From Dyella silvatica (GTDB lineage: Bacteria > Pseudomonadota > Gammaproteobacteria > Xanthomonadales > Rhodanobacteraceae), in assembly GCF_026283955.1 (NCBI RefSeq), contig NZ_JAPDPE010000007.1, positions 1 through 64,000 of the forward strand: a DNA stretch of 64,000 nt, given 5' to 3'. How positions within the stretch are numbered: position 1 is the first letter of the stretch; each line of letters starts with the position of its first letter. A model generated the notes under the pieces. It searched no databases. It saw only the letters and a program-made list of their open reading frames with translations, and was not told the DNA's origin. Shown here one piece after another: positions 53,641 through 61,339 of this stretch. Made by a program: the position numbers and the translations under genes.

Positions 53641-53858
53641 TCGCACCCCCAGGTTTTGAACAGGTAAATAATATACCGAGTAAAAGTCACCAAGGCGACA
53701 ATACGTCCACAAAGCAACTAATACCCGCCAAATAAAACCCGGAGCATAGGACGAAACAGCATCCAGCCTGCGCCTGAGTTAAGTGGCAAGCATAGGAGGA
53801 AACGTAGTTTCCCCCCTAAGGATTCCCTTAGGTCTCCCCACGACGCCTAGGGTTTCCC
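53641..53858. other. Intergenic control region between replication and virion modules
   Basis: 218 bases with the presumed promoter of the minus-strand gene on the left and phage promoter 2 with two hairpins on the right. No further gene is seen. Confidence 0.65.
53778..53832 (+). promoter_or_regulatory. Candidate phage RNA polymerase promoter 2 with 5' hairpins
   Basis: GTTAAGTGGCAAGCATA then GGAGGA, start at 53795. The transcript would open with GGAGGAAAC-GTA-GTTTCCCCC, then a second hairpin CCTAAGG-ATTC-CCTTAGG (53815-53832). Similarity to the site at 40331 continues for about 60 bases, through the hairpins. It lies just before the structural genes, like T7 class III promoters. Confidence 0.78.
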
Positions 53859-54050
53859 TTGACCTCTGAAGCTATCCCCCTGCACGCCTATGACCTGATC
53901 GACCAGCTCAACAGGTCGTACCCCGAGGTCGTCTACGACGCCAAAGAAAACCACGACGAGTTCCTGATGCGATCCGGTGAACGGCGCCTGGTGCTCACCC
54001 TGCGCCGCAAGATGGCGCGTGAACAAGAGGAGCAGCATGTGCGGCAGTAA
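53859..54050 (+). CDS. Small phage protein before the portal (63 aa)
   Basis: TTG start; MTSEAIPLHAYDLIDQLNRSYPE..., ending in a charged helix KMAREQEEQHVRQ. Proteins with this LIDQL-YPE opening often precede the portal in T7-like phages. Function unknown. Confidence 0.65.
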   Translation: MTSEAIPLHAYDLIDQLNRSYPEVVYDAKENHDEFLMRSGERRLVLTLRRKMAREQEEQHVRQ

Positions 54051-54216
54051 GCCGAAGGCACCTCCGGCAGGTCCACAAGAGCGACCTGCCGTTCTCCTGA
54101 CTGCCCGCGACGGCATCTCGGATTCTGAAGTAGGCGCACAAGGCCGACGCAAGATGCGGATGGACCTCAACAACGCCACAACCCCCTACGGCAGCAGCCT
54201 AGTCATACCCACCTGA
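54037..54216 (+). CDS. Small virion-associated-like protein (59 aa; gp7.3-like position)
   Basis: ATG 54037 with AGAGGAG upstream. The opening MCGSKPKAPPAGP and the central GRRKMRMDLN resemble small T7-group proteins located at the gene 7.3 position that take part in tail assembly or adsorption. Assignment is by position and style only. Its stop TGA overlaps the CTG start of the portal. Confidence 0.6.
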   Translation: MCGSKPKAPPAGPQERPAVLLTARDGISDSEVGAQGRRKMRMDLNNATTPYGSSLVIPT

Positions 54217-55790
54217 GCAGCAATACACAGCTCGTCCCCGCAGCCGCTCGTTACCAAAAGCTCAAGTCCGACCGTAACGAAGCTGAGTCCCGCGCCAAGA
54301 AATGCGCTGCACTCACTCTGCCGACGCTGTTCAAAGAAGTCACCAAGGGCAAATCCAGCTCTACGCGCACGACGCCCTATCAAGGCACCGGCGCGCGTTG
54401 TGTGAATTCCCTGTCGTCCCGCCTGCTATTGGCCTTGTTCCCGGCCAACGCCAACTTTTTCAAGCTGTCACCGGATGGCGTCGATATGTCCGCCCTGGCA
54501 GAACAGGCCGGCATTCAACAGGGCGAACTAGAAATCGGCCTTGCCGAGATCGAACGCACTGTCATCAACGATATCGAGACTTCCGGGATGCGCGGACGCC
54601 TTGCACTCTGCCTCAAGCACCTGTGCGGCACCGGCAATGGGATGGTCTACATCCCTGATGAAGGGAACGCCAAGTTCTATCCATTGACGCGCTATGTCGT
54701 CAATCGGGACGGCATGGGCAGCGTCCTGGAAATCATCACGCTCGATAGTGTGGCCCCTTCGACCCTCGACCCGAAGCTTCAGTCGGCCCTTGGCCTGGAC
54801 AAGAAGAAAGAAGGCAACAGCAAGGACGATAGCGCCGAGGTCAATGTCGAGCTTTACACCCGCATCTACCGCGAAGCCGAGCTATGGCAGGTCTATCAGG
54901 AGGTGAACGACGTCATCGTTCCCGGCTCGGAAGGCACCTACCCCATTGATGCCTGTCCTTGGATTCCCCTACGGATTCCTGAGGAAGACGCGCAATCCTA
55001 TGGCGCGGGCCTGATCTTCGACTACTTCGGCGACTTTGATGCCCTGGAGAAGCTGACCAAAGCCATGCTCAAAGGTGCGGCGGCAGCAGCCAAGGTGCTG
55101 TGGGCACTCGACCAGAATGCCGAGATCCGCCCCACTGACATTACCAAGGCCGAATCTGGTGACGTCCTACGCTTCAAGGCGGATCACCTGAAGTCGATCA
55201 CGCAAGACAAGTACGCGGACTTCCGTTTCGTCACCGAGTATATCGAGTCGCTCATCAAACGCCTGGAGACCGCCTTCGGTGTCCGCACGTCGATTCAGCG
55301 CAACGGAGAACGAGTTACCGCCGAAGAGATCCGCTATCTCGCTCAAGAGCTGGAGGAAGTCCTCGGTGGTATCTACTCGATCCTCGCTGAAGATCTTCTG
55401 CTGCCGCTCGTGCGACGCATCATGGATCGGCTACAGCGCACCCATCGACTCCCCGAGCTTCCCCAAGGCATCGTCAAGCCTCGCATCGTTGTCGGCGTAG
55501 CGGCCCTGGGTCGAGGTCAGGACATGCGCAAGCTCACCGAATGGGCCACCGCGGCCAAGCAATCGCTCGGCGACCAGGTGTTTGCTCAACGTGTCGATGC
55601 CGGCGAGCTGATGTACCGACTCGGCGCGGCTTCCGACCTATCGATGAAGGGCCTCATCAAGTCCGATGAGACGCTCCAGCAAGAACAGCAAGACCAAACC
55701 ATGCAGCAAGCGGCCATCCGCGCTGCACCCAACCTCGCCCAAGCCGCCATGGCACCCCAAGGAGAACCGAGTGGCAACCAAGCCGGATGA
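54213..55790 (+). CDS. Portal (head-tail connector) protein, apparent CTG start
   Basis: The dodecameric vertex through which DNA enters and leaves. Similarity to T7 gp8 begins well before the first ATG/GTG/TTG in frame (GTG 54402): YQKLKSDRNEAESRAKKCA, TLPTLF and TPYQGTGARCVNSLSSRLLL all align. Walking back, the only possible start before an in-frame TGA at 54126 is CTG 54213, which overlaps the previous stop as CTGA. That gives 525 residues (T7 gp8: 536). Later motifs include NGERVTAEEIRYLAQELEEVLGG split and GRGQDMRKL. Confidence 0.92.
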   Translation: MSSNTQLVPAAARYQKLKSDRNEAESRAKKCAALTLPTLFKEVTKGKSSSTRTTPYQGTGARCVNSLSSRLLLALFPANANFFKLSPDGVDMSALAEQAGIQQGELEIGLAEIERTVINDIETSGMRGRLALCLKHLCGTGNGMVYIPDEGNAKFYPLTRYVVNRDGMGSVLEIITLDSVAPSTLDPKLQSALGLDKKKEGNSKDDSAEVNVELYTRIYREAELWQVYQEVNDVIVPGSEGTYPIDACPWIPLRIPEEDAQSYGAGLIFDYFGDFDALEKLTKAMLKGAAAAAKVLWALDQNAEIRPTDITKAESGDVLRFKADHLKSITQDKYADFRFVTEYIESLIKRLETAFGVRTSIQRNGERVTAEEIRYLAQELEEVLGGIYSILAEDLLLPLVRRIMDRLQRTHRLPELPQGIVKPRIVVGVAALGRGQDMRKLTEWATAAKQSLGDQVFAQRVDAGELMYRLGAASDLSMKGLIKSDETLQQEQQDQTMQQAAIRAAPNLAQAAMAPQGEPSGNQAG

Positions 55791-55899
55791 AAAACCCGCA
55801 ACCACTGAGCCAGCGAAGACCAAAGTCGATCCGCTGGAGAAGTACAAGACCGTCTCCGAGAGCGGCCTGAACGTCTACAACTTTCGTGAAGACGCATGA
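55771..55899 (+). CDS. Small protein between portal and scaffold (42 aa)
   Basis: GTG 55771 with AAGGAG upstream; VATKPDEKPATTEPAKTKVD... ending YNFREDA. Low-complexity N-terminal half. It overlaps both neighbours. Unknown function. Confidence 0.6.
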   Translation: MATKPDEKPATTEPAKTKVDPLEKYKTVSESGLNVYNFREDA

Positions 55900-56624
55900 G
55901 CGAACAGTCGCAAATTAATCTGAGCACCGATCCTGCGCCGCCCGCCTCCAGTGAACAGGCTCCCGTAACAAGTACCGAGAGCACCTTTGGCGGCTTCCAG
56001 ACGGTCGAAGAGCTGGTGGCTGCCCATGAAGCCCTCAAGGCCGAGAAGGCGAGCCCGCCTGCCGAACCTGCTCAGGTTTCCAAGGAAATTCCGAGTGGCG
56101 ACGAAACGGCTCAAGGGGCGGTAGCCAAGGCTGGTCTCGACTGGAACGCACTCAACGAAGAGTTCGCGACCAGTGGGGCACTCTCCGAAGCGACCTATGA
56201 GTCGCTGGAGAAATCAGGTATCCCGAAGGCCGAGGTCGATACCTACATTCGAGGCAAGCAAGCCGAAGTCGCTGCCTACGATAACGCCGTCTTCAGTGCA
56301 GTCGGCGGCGCCACTGAGTACACCGCCCTGATTGAGTGGGCAAAGAACGGGTACAACGACGCCGAGAAGAAAGCCTTCAATGACGCCGTGCGCTCGGGCG
56401 ATGCCGCCCGTGCCGCATTGGCCGTGGAAGCGCTTGCCGCACGGCGAGCGGCAACACGTGGAAGCCCGCCTCCGGGCCTGCTGAAAGGTGGTAGCGCTGC
56501 CACAGGTGTCACCGGCTACCCATCCACAGCGGCCATGCAAGCCGACATGCGTAATCCGCAATACAAGACCGACCCCGCGTTCCGCGCGATGGTCGTTGAA
56601 CGCCTCCGTCTCACCGATATGTAA
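55896..56624 (+). CDS. Capsid assembly scaffolding protein (gp9-like)
   Basis: 242 residues, acidic and Ala/Glu-rich, with FGGFQTVEELVAAHEALKAEK and a conserved block AYDNAVFSAVGGATEYTALIEWAKNGYNDAEKKAFNDAV split across residues 120-165. A typical T7-group scaffold: disordered N-terminus and helical C-terminus (YKTDPAFRAMVVERLRL). ATGA overlap with the preceding gene. Confidence 0.9.
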   Translation: MSEQSQINLSTDPAPPASSEQAPVTSTESTFGGFQTVEELVAAHEALKAEKASPPAEPAQVSKEIPSGDETAQGAVAKAGLDWNALNEEFATSGALSEATYESLEKSGIPKAEVDTYIRGKQAEVAAYDNAVFSAVGGATEYTALIEWAKNGYNDAEKKAFNDAVRSGDAARAALAVEALAARRAATRGSPPPGLLKGGSAATGVTGYPSTAAMQADMRNPQYKTDPAFRAMVVERLRLTDM

Positions 56625-56647
56625 CCCTAGGAACCCAGCCATACACG

Positions 56648-57595
56648 ATGTCTAACGCAACACCTAACCGCTTAGGTCAGATCCAGAACAACGGTGACGA
56701 GAAAGCGCTATTCATGAAGACCTATGCGGGCGAAGTGCTGACCGCGTTCATGGACGAGTACAAGCTTGAAGGTCACATCACCGTGCGCAATATCTCGCAC
56801 GGCAAGTCGGCCTCGTTCCCGGTGATCGGCTTGATCGGCTCTGAGTATCACGTACCCGGCAGCGAAATTACCGGCCTGAACGTACCGCACAATGAGGTCA
56901 CGATTGGCCTCGATCCGATGCTGATCTCGCACGTCTTCATCTCCAACATCGACGAAGCGATGAATCACTACGATGTCCGCAGTGATTACACGCGCAAACA
57001 GGGCCTCGAACTGGCAAAGCAGCGGCAGTTCCATGAACTGCGTTGCGCCATCCTTGCCGCTCGACAGACCACAGGTCCGGTCGATGGTATTCCAGGCGGC
57101 ATGGTCATCACGCACGCCAACATGGCAAGCGATGCGTCGAAGATCGCCGAGGCGTTCCTCATCGCACGACAGAACTTCGACGAGAAGAACATTCCCGAAG
57201 AGGATTGTGTCGGCGTCGTGAAGCCCGCGCAGTGGTACAAGCTGACGCAGCAGAAGGACTTGGTGAATCGCGACTACAACCCGGAAGTCAACGGCTCGCT
57301 CTCGCAGGCTACGATTTACTCCATTGCCCGTATCCCGCTACTGAAGACCAACCACTTCCCCTCGGCGAACGACACCGCGAATCAGAAGATTCCGCAGTCG
57401 CGTCGTGGCGACTTCAGCAAGACCGTTGCGTCGATCTTCCATAAGTCTGCGGTAGGCACGCTGAAGCTGCTGGATCTCGCACTCGAAGACGGCTATGACA
57501 TGCGCCGCCAGGGTACGCTGATGTTGTCTAAGTTCGCCTTGGGCCACGGCACGCTGCGTGGTGATGCTGCCGTAGAAGTTGCAGTCGCCCCGTAA
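56648..57595 (+). CDS. Major capsid protein (gp10-like)
   Basis: 315 residues with the HK97-type phage capsid style of the T7 group: N-terminal DEKALFMKTYAGEVLTAF, then SFPVIGLIGSEYHVPGSEI and a C-terminal KLLDLALEDGYDMRRQGTLM. No frameshift-extended 10B form is obvious. It is followed 10 bases later by a strong terminator. Confidence 0.94.
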   Translation: MSNATPNRLGQIQNNGDEKALFMKTYAGEVLTAFMDEYKLEGHITVRNISHGKSASFPVIGLIGSEYHVPGSEITGLNVPHNEVTIGLDPMLISHVFISNIDEAMNHYDVRSDYTRKQGLELAKQRQFHELRCAILAARQTTGPVDGIPGGMVITHANMASDASKIAEAFLIARQNFDEKNIPEEDCVGVVKPAQWYKLTQQKDLVNRDYNPEVNGSLSQATIYSIARIPLLKTNHFPSANDTANQKIPQSRRGDFSKTVASIFHKSAVGTLKLLDLALEDGYDMRRQGTLMLSKFALGHGTLRGDAAVEVAVAP

Positions 57596-57605
57596 GTAGC
57601 ACCCT

Positions 57606-57645
57606 AACCCGTTACCGCCCTCACCCGGTGTAACGGGTTTTTTTT
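57606..57645 (+). terminator. Strong terminator after the capsid gene (Tphi-like)
   Basis: AACCCGTTAC (57606-57615) pairs perfectly with GTAACGGGTT (57630-57639), followed by eight T. T7 has its Tphi terminator at the same place, after gene 10. Confidence 0.92.
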
Positions 57646-57661
57646 CTTTTCGAGGAATCCC

Positions 57662-58246
57662 ATAGATCTCGCACCCACCACCGAACTGGATGCCGTGAAC
57701 GAGATGCTCAAGGCTATTGGCGAGATCCCTGTGAACTCGCTCGACCACTTGGGCTTCACCGATGCGGCCATTGCGCGCGATACGTTGCGCATCAAATGTC
57801 GCGAACTCCAGTTGCGCGGCTGGTACTTCAACCGAGATACCAGCTACACCTTTGTACCCGGCACGGATGGCCGCGTCGTTCTGCCACCCAACGTCCTTGC
57901 CGTACTCCCCTTTGCCACCGAAGCGCGCCGCATCGTCCCGCGTGGTGGCCTCCTATGGAACGCTTCCGACCGCACCGATGTGTTCCCGCGCGACGACGGC
58001 CCGACCATGGAGGTGGTCTGGATGTTCGACTTCGAGAAACTGCCGGAGGGCGCCCGCCGCTGCATCGTTGTCCGCGCTGTGACCAAGTTCCAGACCGACC
58101 AGCTCGGCAGCGAGACCAGCTACAAATTCACTCAAGACGACGAACGGTTTGCATGGAATGCCTTGTTGGCCGAAGAGCGCCGTTACGAAGGCAAAGCCAA
58201 CATGTTCAATGATGCTCAAGATGTCGTCGAGGTCTGGCAGCGTTAA
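57662..58246 (+). CDS. Tail tubular protein A (gp11-like), apparent ATA start
   Basis: Adaptor between portal and nozzle. Family similarity begins APTTELDAVNEMLKAIGEIPV (T7 gp11: ELSAVNDILASIGEPPV), which lies upstream of the first GTG/ATG in frame (57695, 57704). A CGAGGA ribosome site is followed at normal spacing by ATA (57662) and the sequence DLAPTTEL. No other start exists there. From ATA the protein has 194 residues, equal to T7 gp11 (196). It overlaps the next ATG by one base. Confidence 0.9.
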   Translation: MDLAPTTELDAVNEMLKAIGEIPVNSLDHLGFTDAAIARDTLRIKCRELQLRGWYFNRDTSYTFVPGTDGRVVLPPNVLAVLPFATEARRIVPRGGLLWNASDRTDVFPRDDGPTMEVVWMFDFEKLPEGARRCIVVRAVTKFQTDQLGSETSYKFTQDDERFAWNALLAEERRYEGKANMFNDAQDVVEVWQR

Positions 58247-60447
58247 TGCCGCTGATCTCAGGAACCATCCCGTCGCTCATCGGCGGGGTCTCCCAGCAAG
58301 ACGCTTCGGTACGCCAGCCAGCACAGTTTGAAGAAGGTTTGAATCTCGACCTGAGCCCAGCGTCAGGGGCTGGTCCACGCGCACCGGCACGATTTATCAA
58401 CGTACTCGGCTCCGACATTCCCGACGACGCCTTCTTCCACAGTATCGTTCGTGATGCCCGCGAGAAATATCTCGTCGTGATCTACGAGGGCCGCGTGCGC
58501 GTGTTCAATCACGTCACCGGCAAAGAGCATGTCGTCGTTATGGACGAAGCCTCCCGTCCGTATCTCAACACCATCTACGCACCGCACGAGTCCATACGAG
58601 CGACGACAATTGAGGACTACACGATCCTCGTGAACCGCGAAGTCGTGGTGGCGATGGCAACCGATGTGGCCCCGAACGGCACGCCCATCAACATGGGCAA
58701 CTCCGGTCAAACACCCACTGGCCCCTTTGGCCCTCTCATGAACCCCACTCTCGCCAGTGTTCCGGTATCGGGCTCTGTACAAACCTTTCAAGACCTGCCC
58801 AAGGACGGCGCGTTTGGTCAGATATGGGAGATCCGGGGTGACGGTGCGAGCGGCTTTACCGGCTACTACGTGCAGCGCGAAGCGACGAAGGTATGGCGTG
58901 AGGTCGCCAAGCCCGGCATCCCCAACACCTTTAACCGCGCCACGATGCCGCATGGCCTCAAGCGTATCCCCGACAGCATTACGCCGGATGGCTTCTACTT
59001 CAGCTACGGCCCCCTGGACTACGACAAACGCTATGCCGGTAACGAGCGGACCTGCCCGGTTCCCTCGCTGGTCGGACAGCGTATCGGCAATGTGCTCTAT
59101 CACCGCGACCGTCTTGTGTTGCTCGCGGGCGAGAACGTCCTGATGTCGGAGGTAGGCCATTACGTCAACTTCTGGCGTACCACGGTCACCGCCTTACTTG
59201 ATAGTGACACCATCGACGTCGCCATGCCGACCGAAGGCGTGGCCGAACTGACGCACGGCGTGCCGTATCAGAAAGCCCTTCTCCTGTTTGCTTCGGGAAC
59301 GGTGCCGATGATGCAGCTCACAGGTGATCCGGTGCTTTCTCCGAAGACCGTCAAGGTTGATCCGGTCACCACCTATCAGGTCTCACCGACCATCAAGCCG
59401 GTCGTCGCGGGCAGCAGCGTGTTCTTTGTTGATGACACCACGAACAAAACGTGGGCCACCATCCGCGAATACTTTGTATCCAGCGATGTCATCACGCCGG
59501 AAGCGGCCAATATCACCGCGCACGTCCCTGCCTTTGTTCCTGGCAAGACCCGCTGCATGACCGCCGTGCCTGACGCAGACCTCGTGCTGCTATCTCATCG
59601 AAGCCCTAACGGCCCCCAGGTATACGTCCATCAGTTCAAATGGGTGGCCGACCAGAAGCAGCAGTCCGCATGGCATCCATGGAAGATCGAAGGCGTGGGC
59701 GAAGTCGTCCATCTACGAGCCATCGGCACTGATTTGTACTTGATTGCCAAAGCACCAGGCGGCGTGGAGATGCTAACGATGGATCTCAGTCCGGCCCCGA
59801 CCTTCCCTGCGGTCACTCCCGAGTTCGATATCTATCTCGACCGACGTGAGCTGGTGAAACCCGTATGGCAGATGTTTGGTAACTACACCGACGTCACGGT
59901 GCCTTTTGTGATGCCCACGCTGACAAACCTCGCCGTCCTCAAGACGACGGACTGGAGCGAACCCGGTGCCTATCTCGACATCACACAAGCAACACTCGTG
60001 AATGGTGGCCAGACACTCCGTCTTCCCGGCAACGTGGCGCAAGGCCGCGTGGTCATCGGCTACAAGTACAAGCGCCGCGTCACCTTGTCTCAACAGTTTG
60101 TTCGCGAGCAAAACGGCAATACCAAGACCATAGGCCGCTTGCAGATGCGCCGCATGACGGTTCGCTTTGCCCGAGCGGCGTACTTCCGGTGTCTCGTGTA
60201 TCCCAAAGGACGCACGGAGGCTATCGATACGCTCGTGCCGCAACTGATGCACACCTACACCGCACGCACAGCGGGCGATGCCGAGTTCCTGTTGAACGTC
60301 CCGAAGCTCTCCTCAGGCACCCACACGTTCCTCGTTGCATCCCGCGCCGATCACGTCCATGTCGCGCTCGACAGTGACTCTCCCTACCCCTGCTGGTGGC
60401 AATCCGTCCAGTGGGAAGCCCTCTACATCACCAAGGTACGACAGTGA
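58246..60447 (+). CDS. Tail tubular protein B / nozzle (gp12-like)
   Basis: A 733-residue beta-rich protein (T7 gp12: 794). Characteristic opening GTIPSLIGGVSQQDASVRQPAQ and later ERTCPVPSLVGQRIGNVLYHRDRLVLLAGENVLMSE split near residues 270-305. It builds the distal tail tube to which fibres attach. Confidence 0.95.
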   Translation: MPLISGTIPSLIGGVSQQDASVRQPAQFEEGLNLDLSPASGAGPRAPARFINVLGSDIPDDAFFHSIVRDAREKYLVVIYEGRVRVFNHVTGKEHVVVMDEASRPYLNTIYAPHESIRATTIEDYTILVNREVVVAMATDVAPNGTPINMGNSGQTPTGPFGPLMNPTLASVPVSGSVQTFQDLPKDGAFGQIWEIRGDGASGFTGYYVQREATKVWREVAKPGIPNTFNRATMPHGLKRIPDSITPDGFYFSYGPLDYDKRYAGNERTCPVPSLVGQRIGNVLYHRDRLVLLAGENVLMSEVGHYVNFWRTTVTALLDSDTIDVAMPTEGVAELTHGVPYQKALLLFASGTVPMMQLTGDPVLSPKTVKVDPVTTYQVSPTIKPVVAGSSVFFVDDTTNKTWATIREYFVSSDVITPEAANITAHVPAFVPGKTRCMTAVPDADLVLLSHRSPNGPQVYVHQFKWVADQKQQSAWHPWKIEGVGEVVHLRAIGTDLYLIAKAPGGVEMLTMDLSPAPTFPAVTPEFDIYLDRRELVKPVWQMFGNYTDVTVPFVMPTLTNLAVLKTTDWSEPGAYLDITQATLVNGGQTLRLPGNVAQGRVVIGYKYKRRVTLSQQFVREQNGNTKTIGRLQMRRMTVRFARAAYFRCLVYPKGRTEAIDTLVPQLMHTYTARTAGDAEFLLNVPKLSSGTHTFLVASRADHVHVALDSDSPYPCWWQSVQWEALYITKVRQ

Positions 60448-60908
60448 TCCTTACGATCCATACGCCCACATCTGAGGCGCTTCAAGACATCGCCGAGCGG
60501 CTGTGCGCGGAGGATGTAGCCGAACTGGACGCCATGGGGTACACCGATGCGCTGGAGGTCATGAAGACCTCCGTCGCAGGCAGTCGAGAAGCCTATGTTG
60601 CTCACTGGTACGGACGTCCACAGGCGGTCTTTGGTGTGGCCGACTATGAGCACAACACGAACTGTGGCGTCCCCTGGCTTTTATCCACTGGACCGCGCGG
60701 ACGTATCGGGCGGGAGTTCGTCAAGACCTCTCGTCGTTTCATAGCGGAGTGGTCGCCGATGTACTGCTACTTATTCAACCTCGTCGATACCCGCCATGTC
60801 CGCGCCCAGCGCTGGCTCATGTCGCTTGGCTTCTCGCCCCAGCGCGTACACCACGTCAACGCGCACCCTTTTATTGAATTCGGAATGACCCCCTCATGTG
60901 TGCCATAG
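60444..60908 (+). CDS. Internal virion protein A-like (gp13/DUF2833, GNAT-like)
   Basis: 154 residues from GTG 60444 (GTGA overlap). The sequence YVAHWYGRPQAVFGVADY, FVKTSRRFIAEW and HVRAQRWLMSLGFS matches the DUF2833 family that includes T7 gp13, a GNAT-shaped protein needed for internal core assembly. Confidence 0.85.
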   Translation: MILTIHTPTSEALQDIAERLCAEDVAELDAMGYTDALEVMKTSVAGSREAYVAHWYGRPQAVFGVADYEHNTNCGVPWLLSTGPRGRIGREFVKTSRRFIAEWSPMYCYLFNLVDTRHVRAQRWLMSLGFSPQRVHHVNAHPFIEFGMTPSCVP

Positions 60909-61336
60909 CCGTACCTATCATCATGGCGGTGGTCGCTGCGGGCACAGCGGCCTATCAAGCCAATCAGAACAAACACGCTGTCGAAGCGCAGATGCGCGAA
61001 CAGCAGAAGCAGATTGACCAATCGGCCAGCGCACAGACCGAGGACCGCATGAAAGCCGCCCGTGAAGCCCGTGCATCTGCTCGTGCCGCCTCAGCGGAGT
61101 CCGGCGTCTCGGGCAACTCCGTCGATGCCGTCCTCAACGACCTGCTGTTTCAATCAAGCCAGGATGTCGCACGCATCGAGAAGAACCGACAGAACGGTAT
61201 TGCCGAAAGCACCCAGCAAGCCCGCAGCCGTTTCGGTGAGATCAACGGTCAATTGGCTTCCAGCGTGGCTAGCTCTGTAGCGAGCGCCTATGCCAAACGT
61301 ACCCCAACGATTCCCACACAGAACACCACGGGATAA
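60896..61336 (+). CDS. Internal virion protein B-like (gp14)
   Basis: 146 residues (T7 gp14: 196). N-terminal hydrophobic segment (IAVPIIMAVVAAGTAAYQA), then a long polar helix (AQMREQQKQIDQSASAQ) and ASAESGVSGNSVDAVLND, typical of gp14. After ejection gp14 is thought to form the outer-membrane part of the DNA channel. It overlaps the previous gene by 13 bases. Confidence 0.88.
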   Translation: MCAIAVPIIMAVVAAGTAAYQANQNKHAVEAQMREQQKQIDQSASAQTEDRMKAAREARASARAASAESGVSGNSVDAVLNDLLFQSSQDVARIEKNRQNGIAESTQQARSRFGEINGQLASSVASSVASAYAKRTPTIPTQNTTG

Positions 61337-61339
61337 GTT

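Noticed and set aside
54402-55790. Portal start at GTG 54402
   Set aside because: It would remove about 63 residues that align with T7 gp8; upstream CTG is preferred.
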